Part shown: piece after piece, positions 53,994 through 61,410 of the stretch
How the letters are laid out: each line of letters starts with the position of its first letter
Position numbering within the stretch: the stretch's first letter is position 1
Source of the DNA: Candidatus Krumholzibacteriota bacterium
GTDB taxonomy: Bacteria; Krumholzibacteriota; Krumholzibacteriia; JAJRXK01
Assembly (NCBI GenBank): GCA_029262065.1
Contig: JAJDAC010000022.1
Span: 1-64,000, forward strand
Length of the DNA: 64,000 nucleotides
Direction of reading: 5' to 3'
Position numbers and translations under genes: made by a program
Notes under the pieces: generated by a model
The model's database searches: none
Told to the model about the DNA's origin: nothing
The model's input: only the letters and a program-made list of their open reading frames with translations

Positions 53994-55907
53994 GTGGCTT
54001 CCGATCTACGACAATCCAATGAACAACAAGTAGACGCATCACCCGCGGCGAATCGAGCGCGCGAGTTCCGCGTCCGACCGAACGCCCGCATTGCGGAGCT
54101 GAGTCTCGCCGCGTTCCGCTTCCGGCAACGATGTTGTCACCGCGAGCTGGGTTTCTCATCGCTGCGTGACTATGTCCGCGCACGCGCGGGCATTCAATGG
54201 GCCGCATGGTCCAGCTACGTTCGGGCCGGACGTGTCCTGACAGCATCACCGCAAACGTCCATCCAGTTCACCAACGGGCAACTGGCCTTCTCCACGGTGG
54301 AACGAATGGCGTCGCAGGCCGATCCGTCTCGCTGGGAAGCACTAGCAAGCGAACTGGCAGGTCTACCCGTGCGCCAGGCGCGCGACAAGCTGGCTCTCGA
54401 AACCAAACCTGCAAACACTCCCCCGGCACACATGCCCGATGGCACGATTCACGTGTCGATCTCAATGCCCGTCGCCGTCGCGTCATACGTAGAAGATACC
54501 GTCGAACTTGCCGCGTACCTGCTGGGCGACCAGGCAACCGACGAACGATGCCTGGATGCAATATGCGCAGAGGCAGCTACCGAGATCAACGCCACCGTGG
54601 AAATAGAAACCGCTGTGTCGCGACTCGATTCATCGATGCGCTTGAGGCCTGGCCAAATACCAAGGCCAGCCAGTGACCCCCTAGAATCGGAAGTGGCGCA
54701 AAAGGATCAGCCGAAACCTATCGACGCCAAAGCGCTAGCTGGCCAGGTTGACGCTCGGATTGTGCGACTACTGCAAGAACATCAGAAACTGGACATGGAA
54801 CGCGAAGACGAACTGCTTTCCATGCTCCACGACGACGTCCACGGGCAGTGCGGTTTTCCCAACTTCGAACGGTTCGTGAAAGCGCGGCTGGGTATCTCGG
54901 CCAGAACTTCCCACGCGATGCGGCGCCGCGCCCGCGAGAGACGGGCCAACCACCCCCTGGCCATCGCACGCGCGCACGGCCAGCTATCGGCATTTCAATT
55001 CGACGAACTGCATCGGCTCGAGCGGAGCGCGGGGATACCCCGCTCATCGCTGGGCGCTTGGATTGCCGAGGCGTCGCGTGGCAGTACGCGACAACTCACC
55101 CTCATGGTGAACTGGGGCATTCGAAGATCGCGCGAGGATTACTGTGGCCTGAGCGGCAAGAACTTCGCGCCACCCAGCCGCAAGGAACTGCAAACGTCCA
55201 TCCAATCTCCCACGGCGATCGCCGCCAACCCCGCTATTCCCGAATGGGAAGAGGGCGCTCCGAGCGGAGGCCGAGACGGCCAAAACGACACCATGGTAGC
55301 CATCCAATGGTCACTCTCCGAGGAAACAGTCCATTCACTGCTACAACTCATGGCCTCGGTGGCAGAACAGGCCAGGCTGATCGCAAGCCGCCGACTGCAA
55401 ACGTCCACCCAGGATCTCCCCCTGCCCCCGCCGTGGTGGTCACTCCTACGCATCTGCTATGTGGCACGTACTGCGTGGGCAGACTTGATCGATGCCAGCG
55501 CGCGGGCGTACGAGTACCAGCACATTCTCGAACGGGACCGATTCCAATGCGCGGCGCCCGAATGCACCAAACGCCGCCAACTGGAGACCCACCACATCAT
55601 CTATCAGAGTCGCGGCGGCAACGATCACGTCACAAACCTGGTTACGCTATGCCACTATCACCACCATCATGGAGAGCACGGCGGCCGCATTCGCGTGCGC
55701 GGCGAAGCCCACGAAGGTGGTCACAGCCTGAAATGGAACATGGGAGTCCTGGGTCAATGGAACGGCGATCGCAGGGTCGTAAACGACACGCATCGATTGA
55801 TGGCGCCACCCACGTCATCTACAATCCCATCCCCCGCAACGACAGTCTCTGGCGTGCCGCCCCGTCCTCACAGACCGGCGGATGATCCAGCATCCATTTC
55901 CATCTAG
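53994..55907 (+). CDS. HNH endonuclease-domain protein with duplicated helical N-terminal region
   Basis: About 637 residues. The C-terminal HNH nuclease domain has the zinc-type pair DRFQCAAPEC and the core LETHHIIYQSRGGNDHVTNLVTLCHYHHHHGEHGG, fitting a His-Asn-His metal site on a beta-beta-alpha fold. The N-terminal part contains two similar helical units: CHRELGFSSLRDYVRARAGI near the start and GFPNFERFVKARLGISARTSH in the middle. Such proteins are widespread stand-alone HNH proteins of unknown role. An in-frame TTG at 53955 gives a longer protein but lies at or before the predicted transcript start, so I prefer GTG 53994; neither has a clear ribosome-binding site. Its AT-rich promoter suggests acquisition. 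The hydrolase-OsmC gene follows after 15 bases. Confidence 0.8.
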   Translation: MASDLRQSNEQQVDASPAANRAREFRVRPNARIAELSLAAFRFRQRCCHRELGFSSLRDYVRARAGIQWAAWSSYVRAGRVLTASPQTSIQFTNGQLAFSTVERMASQADPSRWEALASELAGLPVRQARDKLALETKPANTPPAHMPDGTIHVSISMPVAVASYVEDTVELAAYLLGDQATDERCLDAICAEAATEINATVEIETAVSRLDSSMRLRPGQIPRPASDPLESEVAQKDQPKPIDAKALAGQVDARIVRLLQEHQKLDMEREDELLSMLHDDVHGQCGFPNFERFVKARLGISARTSHAMRRRARERRANHPLAIARAHGQLSAFQFDELHRLERSAGIPRSSLGAWIAEASRGSTRQLTLMVNWGIRRSREDYCGLSGKNFAPPSRKELQTSIQSPTAIAANPAIPEWEEGAPSGGRDGQNDTMVAIQWSLSEETVHSLLQLMASVAEQARLIASRRLQTSTQDLPLPPPWWSLLRICYVARTAWADLIDASARAYEYQHILERDRFQCAAPECTKRRQLETHHIIYQSRGGNDHVTNLVTLCHYHHHHGEHGGRIRVRGEAHEGGHSLKWNMGVLGQWNGDRRVVNDTHRLMAPPTSSTIPSPATTVSGVPPRPHRPADDPASISI

Positions 55908-55922
55908 CGCGAGGCCAAGCAC

Positions 55923-57137
55923 ATGCCCGAAAGCAAGGAACTGCGTTTCCTCAACCGCTCCGGCGAAGAACTCTCGGGACGGCTCGAACTGCCGGCCGGA
56001 CCCATCCGCGCCACGGCTATCTTCGCCCACTGCTTCACGTGCTCGAAGAACGTGCACGCAGCCAGCCGCATCAGCCGCGCCCTCAGCGCGCGGGGGTTTG
56101 CCGTCCTACGTTTCGATTTCACGGGGCTGGGCAACAGCGATGGTGACTTCGCGAACACGAACTTTACAACCAACGTCGAAGACCTGCTGGCCGCGGCCGA
56201 ACATCTGGATGATCAGGTCGGCTCGCCGCAATTGCTCGTGGGGCATAGTCTGGGCGGGGCCGCCGTTCTGGCCGCGGCGCCCCAAATCACTTCGGTGGAA
56301 GCTGTCGTCACCATTGGCGCACCATCCGATCCGGCGCACGTGGTCGCCCACATGGGCAGTGGCATTCAGCAGATCCAGGAACAGGGTTCTGCACCCGTCA
56401 AACTCGGCGGCCGCGAGTTCACGATTACCCGGCAGTTCCTCGACGACGTTTCCAGCCAACGCCTGGCCGGGCAGATCAGCCAACTCGACGCATCGCTGTT
56501 GGTGCTTCATTCCCCCATCGACGAGATCGTGGGCATCGAACACGCCCGCCAGATCTACGAAGCAGCTCGCCACCCCAAGAGCTTTGTCACACTCGACCAG
56601 GCCGACCACCTACTCACGCGGGAAGCCGATGCCGAGTACGTGGCCGAACTCATCTCAGCCTGGGCCAGCCGGTATCTGGCACCGGCGGAAGCCTCATCTC
56701 AACCGGCCGAGGGCATCGTCCGCGTATCTGAAGACGGCCCCAAGTACGGCCAAACCGTCAGCGCTCCTCCGCACGCCCTGCGCGCCGATGAACCACGCAG
56801 CGTCGGCGGTGCCGACAGCGGCGCGTCGCCGTACGACCTTCTCCTGGCCGCCCTCGGCTCGTGCACCAGCATGACCCTGCGCATGTACGCCGACCGGAAG
56901 AAGTGGCCGCTCGAACACGTGTCGGTAGACCTGGAACACAGCCGTATCCACGCCAGCGACTGCGACACGTGCGAGACCGAAAAAGGCAAGGTGAGCCAGA
57001 TTGAACGCGTGATAACGCTGCAGGGTCCACTAGACAATGAACAGCGAGCACGGCTACTCGAAATCGCCGACCGCTGTCCCGTGCATCGAACAATCACCGA
57101 AGACAACCAGATCGTGACTCGACTGGAGGGAGGCTGA
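55923..57137 (+). CDS. Alpha/beta-hydrolase fused to OsmC-family peroxidase domain
   Basis: A 404-residue two-domain protein. Residues 1-255 are an alpha/beta hydrolase with the nucleophile elbow VGHSLGG (Ser109), an oxyanion region FAHCFTCSKN, and the late acid and His in SPIDEIVG and DQADHLL. Residues about 265-404 form an OsmC-like domain with the two redox cysteines Cys314 (LGSCTSMTLRMYADRK) and Cys385 (DRCPVHRTI), which reduce organic hydroperoxides in OsmC/Ohr proteins. This fusion is known in other bacteria; the hydrolase substrate is not. The ATG lies 15 bases after the HNH stop, so they may be cotranscribed. Confidence 0.9.
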   Translation: MPESKELRFLNRSGEELSGRLELPAGPIRATAIFAHCFTCSKNVHAASRISRALSARGFAVLRFDFTGLGNSDGDFANTNFTTNVEDLLAAAEHLDDQVGSPQLLVGHSLGGAAVLAAAPQITSVEAVVTIGAPSDPAHVVAHMGSGIQQIQEQGSAPVKLGGREFTITRQFLDDVSSQRLAGQISQLDASLLVLHSPIDEIVGIEHARQIYEAARHPKSFVTLDQADHLLTREADAEYVAELISAWASRYLAPAEASSQPAEGIVRVSEDGPKYGQTVSAPPHALRADEPRSVGGADSGASPYDLLLAALGSCTSMTLRMYADRKKWPLEHVSVDLEHSRIHASDCDTCETEKGKVSQIERVITLQGPLDNEQRARLLEIADRCPVHRTITEDNQIVTRLEGG

Positions 57138-57160
57138 ACTTGTCATTCATCACGCAACAA

Positions 57161-57262
57161 ACCGAAGCACGCCGAAGCACACCGCCCCAGGGCACAACAC
57201 AGGGGCACAACTCGGGGGCACAACTCGGGGGCACAACACGGCAGCACAACACGGCAGCACAA
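57161..57262. repeat. 10-bp and 13-bp tandem repeats after the OsmC fusion gene
   Basis: Two copies of a 10-base unit ending CCGAAGCAC (57161-57180) are followed by about five and a half copies of a 13-base unit, GGCACAACTCGGG with variants (57191-57262). They fill the gap between two convergent genes and adjoin a terminator hairpin. The period is not a multiple of three and no gene reads through it. Confidence 0.88.
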
Positions 57263-57294
57263 AAATAGCCCCGGGCACCAATGGCACCCGGGGC
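57261..57294 (-). terminator. Intrinsic terminator for the minus-strand gene 57382-58707
   Basis: On the minus strand the arms GCCCCGGG and CCCGGGGC (57287-57294 and 57268-57275) pair around an 11-base loop and are followed by TATTTTT (57267-57261). It lies about 90 bases beyond the stop at 57382. The downstream tandem repeats begin within its T-run. Confidence 0.75.
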
Positions 57295-57381
57295 GTATGA
57301 ATTGAGATCCCCGTTCCCAAGGCAGACCAGCGGCTCTCGCGGGTCACTGCCGTGATGGTCGGGAGGAAGCCGACGTCATCC

Positions 57382-58707
57382 TCAGTATCGGCTATGACCC
57401 GAAACCAGAACCACTTTCTCCTCGGGTTCGGGGATCTCAAAAACTTTCTTACCGCCGCGCACACTCCAGCCGCGCGAGTCACCCATGGTTCGATCCCCGG
57501 CCGCTAACGGCTCGGACTCGGCGGGCTTTAGACGCGCCGGCCGAAGCCCCACCGGCTTGGCCTCGGCCACCGGCAAGTCGTCGACCTCGTCCAGCGCCGA
57601 GTGCACGATCTGCTCAACGCGATCGATCTCGCGCGTCACGGGGCCCCGTCGATCAACTTGCGTTGGCGGAACGCCACGGCTGGCTGCCCTGACCGTTTCC
57701 GTACGTGTCGCCACATCGTCCGGAGCCAGCGTCGTTGGCATCGGCAACCGTTCTATGTTGCCTTCCTGCGCCAAAGCCGAACGAAGGTCCTTGTGACCAT
57801 GCCGAACCGCGCGAGCCAGGCCTGAGTCCGTTCGGGAAGTGGCTGTGTCCACCCGCGAGGGGTGCAAGCCCACACCAGGCATACCGTTCATGCTGGCCTC
57901 CGTAGTCGCCGCCACCGAATTCGCGCGCGACAGCTCACTCGGCATGGGCTTGCGCCAGGTCTGGCTGGTCGCGGTCGCGTCATTCGGACGAATACTGGGA
58001 ATTCTCTGCGTGGGTCGCGCCATACTCGTCTCTCGCAATACGCTAAGCAGCTCCTGCCGCACCATCTTCAAGACCTCCAACAGGTCACTCATACCGTCAT
58101 CGGATACCGAACGCGTGGTGTGCACCTCCACCTGGCGATCATGCACACTCAAACCCAAACGCGTTCCGCCCTCGATCATGCGCGCCATGGTGCGTAACAC
58201 TGCGCCCCCCATGGCCACCGTCGCGGCATCGGCCATCTGGGCCGAGTCGCCGTCCCAACAAACCTGCAAACGCCACTCGTCGTCGTCCCGACGCAGTACC
58301 GTATCGGCCCAGCGGCGAGCCGCCGATCGATTCTCGGCGGGCAACAAATCCAACCGAAACCCCTGCAGGCAAATGCTGGCGTTCGACTCGAACGACAAGA
58401 CCTGCTGTGCGAGGCCGCGCGCCTCGCGGCGACCGACGTAATAGGTTCCCTGGTCGTCCTTGCCCAGAAGCACATCCTTCACGCGGGCATTTCGACGAAC
58501 ACCGTCAACCCAACGCACGCGCTCGAGCAGGTGCTCGGGCGTCTCATCCAGAAGTTTGAACCCCTGCTGGCGGGCGAGACTTGCCACCAGGGTACGCCTT
58601 CGATCGTCACGTCTTCGCTGACGTGCCAACCATTGTCCACGCGCGACCATCGCAGCCGCGCCCAGCCCCAGGCCTGCGATCAAAGGCAGAAGAGGCAAGT
58701 TCCACAT
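57382..58707 (-). CDS. Membrane-anchored protein of unknown function
   Basis: A 441-residue protein I do not recognise. It starts with one hydrophobic helix (MWNLPLLPLIAGLGLGAAAM) followed by a very basic segment (RQRRRDDRRRTLV), so the bulk is probably cytoplasmic. Residues 30-230 look folded (alpha/beta, for example DDEWRLQVCWDGDSAQMADAATVAMGG). From about 240 to the end it is rich in Thr, Arg and Pro, low in hydrophobics and probably disordered. The ATG at 58705-58707 has GGGAG upstream; the frame open to 58770 is not needed. It is a single gene with its own terminator, and no neighbour suggests a role. Confidence 0.7.
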   Translation of the reverse strand: MWNLPLLPLIAGLGLGAAAMVARGQWLARQRRRDDRRRTLVASLARQQGFKLLDETPEHLLERVRWVDGVRRNARVKDVLLGKDDQGTYYVGRREARGLAQQVLSFESNASICLQGFRLDLLPAENRSAARRWADTVLRRDDDEWRLQVCWDGDSAQMADAATVAMGGAVLRTMARMIEGGTRLGLSVHDRQVEVHTTRSVSDDGMSDLLEVLKMVRQELLSVLRETSMARPTQRIPSIRPNDATATSQTWRKPMPSELSRANSVAATTEASMNGMPGVGLHPSRVDTATSRTDSGLARAVRHGHKDLRSALAQEGNIERLPMPTTLAPDDVATRTETVRAASRGVPPTQVDRRGPVTREIDRVEQIVHSALDEVDDLPVAEAKPVGLRPARLKPAESEPLAAGDRTMGDSRGWSVRGGKKVFEIPEPEEKVVLVSGHSRY

Positions 58708-59019
58708 TGGTTGAGTCTCCCGCGGACGGCATGACTCGGTTTCCTCCCAATCGAGTGTGCAAACCAGCAATCGGCGTGCTCATTTCCACAACCCCGCGCC
58801 CACGGTGGGTTGCCGCGTGGGAACCCACCGCATGGCGGTCAGACCCGGTTCGATCCACCCCGCAAAGAGCCGTGACGGAGCGTAGTGTCTCAATCCACTA
58901 TCCTGGCGTCCGTCCGCTCCACACGGCACCTTGCCCGCGGCATTCGGATCCCTCTTGTCCCCGGCCGAACGCCACTCACCAGATCCTGAGCCCCGTGCAC
59001 AGTGCAACCCAGCGTGCGC
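58708..59019. other. Gene-free region with one strong inverted repeat
   Basis: Part of a ~417-base gap between two divergent genes. The perfect nine-base arms CGGTGGGTT (58803-58811) and AACCCACCG (58822-58830) surround a ten-base loop without a T-run, so this may be a leader structure of the minus-strand gene or an operator. I see no open reading frame with coding character and no tRNA-like fold here. Confidence 0.5.
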
Positions 59020-59048
59020 TTGTCGCTTGGGCAACTAGCGCCTAGTCT
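59020..59048 (+). promoter_or_regulatory. Possible promoter of rlmB and the permease gene
   Basis: TTGTCG (59020-59025) and TAGTCT (59043-59048) are 17 bases apart, about 77 bases before the rlmB start. A perfect palindrome GGGGATCCCC (59074-59083) lies in the predicted leader. Confidence 0.35.
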
Positions 59049-59124
59049 GGTCCTGCGGATCGCCTCGGCACGGGGGGATCCCCTCGCTCGATCAGTTCAA
59101 CCTCCGATCCAATAGGGGCTCCGC

Positions 59125-59877
59125 TTGGCACGGCCGCGTTTCGAATACATCTACGGCGTCAATCCCGCGTTCGAAGTCCTCCGCGGCGACAAACGACCCG
59201 TGAAGTCCGCGTACCTGGCCCAAGGGCCCGAGTTGAACCCGCGCCTGCGAAAGCTCCGGTCGTTCCTGCAAAGCAAAGCCATTCCCATCGAAATGGTCGA
59301 CAAGAGCCGACTGTTCGAACTGTGCCGCACGCGCGAACACCAGGGCGTGGTGCTACAGGCCAAAACCTATCCGTACGAGGCATTCGAAGACATCCTGGGC
59401 GCCCGCCGCGTGCTGCTCCTGGACAACGTCGAAGACCCCCACAACGTGGGGGCGATTCTCCGCAGCGCCGAAATCTTTGGGTTCCACCACATCCTGCTAC
59501 CCCTGAAAGGCACGCCGGACGTCTATCCATCGGTCGTCAAGGTCTCGGCCGGGGCCACCGAGCACCTGCACATCGTGCGTGAAATGAACGCCAACAAATA
59601 CGTGCAGAGATGCCAGGAAGAGGGCTACCAGGTGGCCGCACTCGACGTAGGTGGCGACGTGAGCCTCGATGGTCTCGCCGAGGCGCAGGCCACGTCCACG
59701 AACAACATTGTCCTGGTCATTGGCGGTGAAGACAAAGGCGTGGGCCACTTCATCCTGCGCGCGGCCGAACACCGCATTCGTCTCGAACAAAGCGGCCGGG
59801 TCAATTCGTTGAACGCATCGGTGGCCGCGGCCATTGCCATGTACTCACTTCGGTTGCGGGAACCAGGGAGCGAATGA
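59125..59877 (+). CDS. rlmB: 23S rRNA (guanosine-2251-2'-O)-methyltransferase, TrmH/SpoU family
   Basis: A 250-residue SPOUT methyltransferase with an N-terminal substrate-binding domain (FEYIYGVNPAFEVLRG) and a knotted catalytic domain. The three SpoU motifs are NVEDPHNVGAILRSAEIFG, VIGGEDKGVGHF and RLEQSGRVNSLNASVAAAIAMY, where the first Arg/Asn and the last Ser/Asn form the SAM and active site. The family is sure; G2251 specificity is the usual assignment for this domain order and length. The start is a TTG at 59125 with AGGGG seven bases before it. Its stop overlaps the permease start in ATGA, so the two are coupled. Confidence 0.85.
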   Translation: MARPRFEYIYGVNPAFEVLRGDKRPVKSAYLAQGPELNPRLRKLRSFLQSKAIPIEMVDKSRLFELCRTREHQGVVLQAKTYPYEAFEDILGARRVLLLDNVEDPHNVGAILRSAEIFGFHHILLPLKGTPDVYPSVVKVSAGATEHLHIVREMNANKYVQRCQEEGYQVAALDVGGDVSLDGLAEAQATSTNNIVLVIGGEDKGVGHFILRAAEHRIRLEQSGRVNSLNASVAAAIAMYSLRLREPGSE

Positions 59878-61253
59878 GCATGAGTCAGAAGCTGATCTAC
59901 TCCATCGACGATCGACCGCCGCTGCGCGACGCGTTGCCACTGGGATTTCAGCACTACCTCACCATGTTCGGATCAACCGTCGCCATTCCCCTGCTGCTCA
60001 GCGAACGGTTGGGACTCGAAGAAGATCCCGGCGCCCTCGGGCTTCTCATTGGCACCATGTTCTTCGTCAGTGGCATCACGACCCTGCTGCAGACCACGAT
60101 CGGCAACCGGTTGCCGCTCGTTCAGGGCGGCACCTTCTCGTTCCTGGCTCCCGCGTTTGCCATCTGCGGCATGGCCTCGCTGGCCGAGGCTGGTTGGCAG
60201 GTGCGAATGCAACACATCCAGGGCGCGGTCATCGCCGGCGCGCTCGCCGAGATGGTCATTGGTTACTCTGGCCTCATGGGTCGCCTGCTTCGGTTCGTCG
60301 GCCCCATTACCATCGCTCCCACCATCGCCCTCATCGGCCTGGCCCTTTTCAAGTTCGGCGCGCCTGTGGCTGGCAGCCATTGGGGCATCGGTGGACTGAC
60401 CATCGCCCTCATCATTCTATTCAGTCAGTACCTGCGCACCGTGCACCGAACGTTCGAGATGTTTCCCATCATGCTCGCCATCCTGGTCGCGTGGGGTACG
60501 TCCGCCATCCTCACCGCCACGGGTGTGTTTGGCCCCGGCCATCCCGCACATGTATCGATGGACGCGGTAAGCAACGCCCCCTGGCTGCGTGTGCCGTATC
60601 CGTTTCAATGGGGCATGCCGGTGTTCGGCGCCGCGGCCATCGTCGGCATGCTGGCCGGCTACATGGCATCCATGGTGGAATCGGTCGGCGACTACTTCGC
60701 CTGCGCGCGGCTAGCCGGCGCACCGCCGCCAGATGCCAAACTCGTCAACCGCGGCATCGGCATGGAGGGCGTGGGATGCTTCGTAGCCGGTTGTTTCGGC
60801 ACGGGCAACGGCACCACGTCCTACAGCGAGAACATCGGCGCGATCGGCCTCACCCGCGTCGGTAGTCGGCGAGTGGTACAGGTGGGCGCCGTACTCATGA
60901 TCGCCATGGGAATGTTCGGAAAGTTCGGCGCGATGTTCGCCAGCATTCCGCAGCCCATCGTAGGCGGAATGTACTGCGCCATGTTCGGCATGATCGCGGC
61001 GGTGGGACTATCCAACCTGCAGTTCGTGAACCTGAACTCGGCCCGCAACCTCTTCATCTTGGGCTTCGCGTTCTTCATGGGCCTGTCGGTGCCGGAGTAC
61101 TTTGCCAACTCGCCCGTGACCAGCGGACCCGACTGGCTGAACAACATGGTCAACACGCTGGGACAGACGGGCATGGCGGTGTCGGCCCTGGTGGCCCTGG
61201 TGCTCGACAACACCATCGCCGGAACCGCAAAGGACCGCGGACTCGAAACCTGA
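59874..61253 (+). CDS. NCS2-family uracil/xanthine-type permease
   Basis: A 459-residue transporter with about 12-14 helices that moves nucleobases with protons or sodium. The start LPLGFQHYLTMFGSTVAIPLLL is the family signature. The region PLVQGGTFSFLAPAFAICGMA, the KFGAP and the central SVGDYFACARLAGAPPPDAKLVNRGIGMEGVGCFVAGCFGTGNGTTSYSENIGAIGLTRVGSR contain the conserved glutamate/glycine and TSYSENIG-type motifs. The latter resembles the xanthine/uric-acid-type branch as well as UraA, so uracil is inferred from the pyrimidine operon 6 kb upstream, not read from the sequence. A second ATG six bases downstream is possible. Confidence 0.85.
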   Translation: MSMSQKLIYSIDDRPPLRDALPLGFQHYLTMFGSTVAIPLLLSERLGLEEDPGALGLLIGTMFFVSGITTLLQTTIGNRLPLVQGGTFSFLAPAFAICGMASLAEAGWQVRMQHIQGAVIAGALAEMVIGYSGLMGRLLRFVGPITIAPTIALIGLALFKFGAPVAGSHWGIGGLTIALIILFSQYLRTVHRTFEMFPIMLAILVAWGTSAILTATGVFGPGHPAHVSMDAVSNAPWLRVPYPFQWGMPVFGAAAIVGMLAGYMASMVESVGDYFACARLAGAPPPDAKLVNRGIGMEGVGCFVAGCFGTGNGTTSYSENIGAIGLTRVGSRRVVQVGAVLMIAMGMFGKFGAMFASIPQPIVGGMYCAMFGMIAAVGLSNLQFVNLNSARNLFILGFAFFMGLSVPEYFANSPVTSGPDWLNNMVNTLGQTGMAVSALVALVLDNTIAGTAKDRGLET

Positions 61254-61410
61254 GTCCACTTTGATCATCGCGCGAACAAACGCTTCGCCACTGTCCGTAG
61301 GTTCTCCAACTCCATGGTATTGCTGGCTTCGTGGTTGGAATGTTTACGCCAGCCCCGAATGTTGAGTACTCTTACCACCCCTCGTGCTCATCATAACCAA
61401 TGGAGTTTCT

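Noticed and set aside
57191-57262. CRISPR-like array
   Set aside because: Units of 13 bases are directly adjacent without spacers, and no cas genes are present.
58708-59124. tRNA or other structured RNA gene
   Set aside because: No cloverleaf or T-loop consensus; only one hairpin and a short palindrome.
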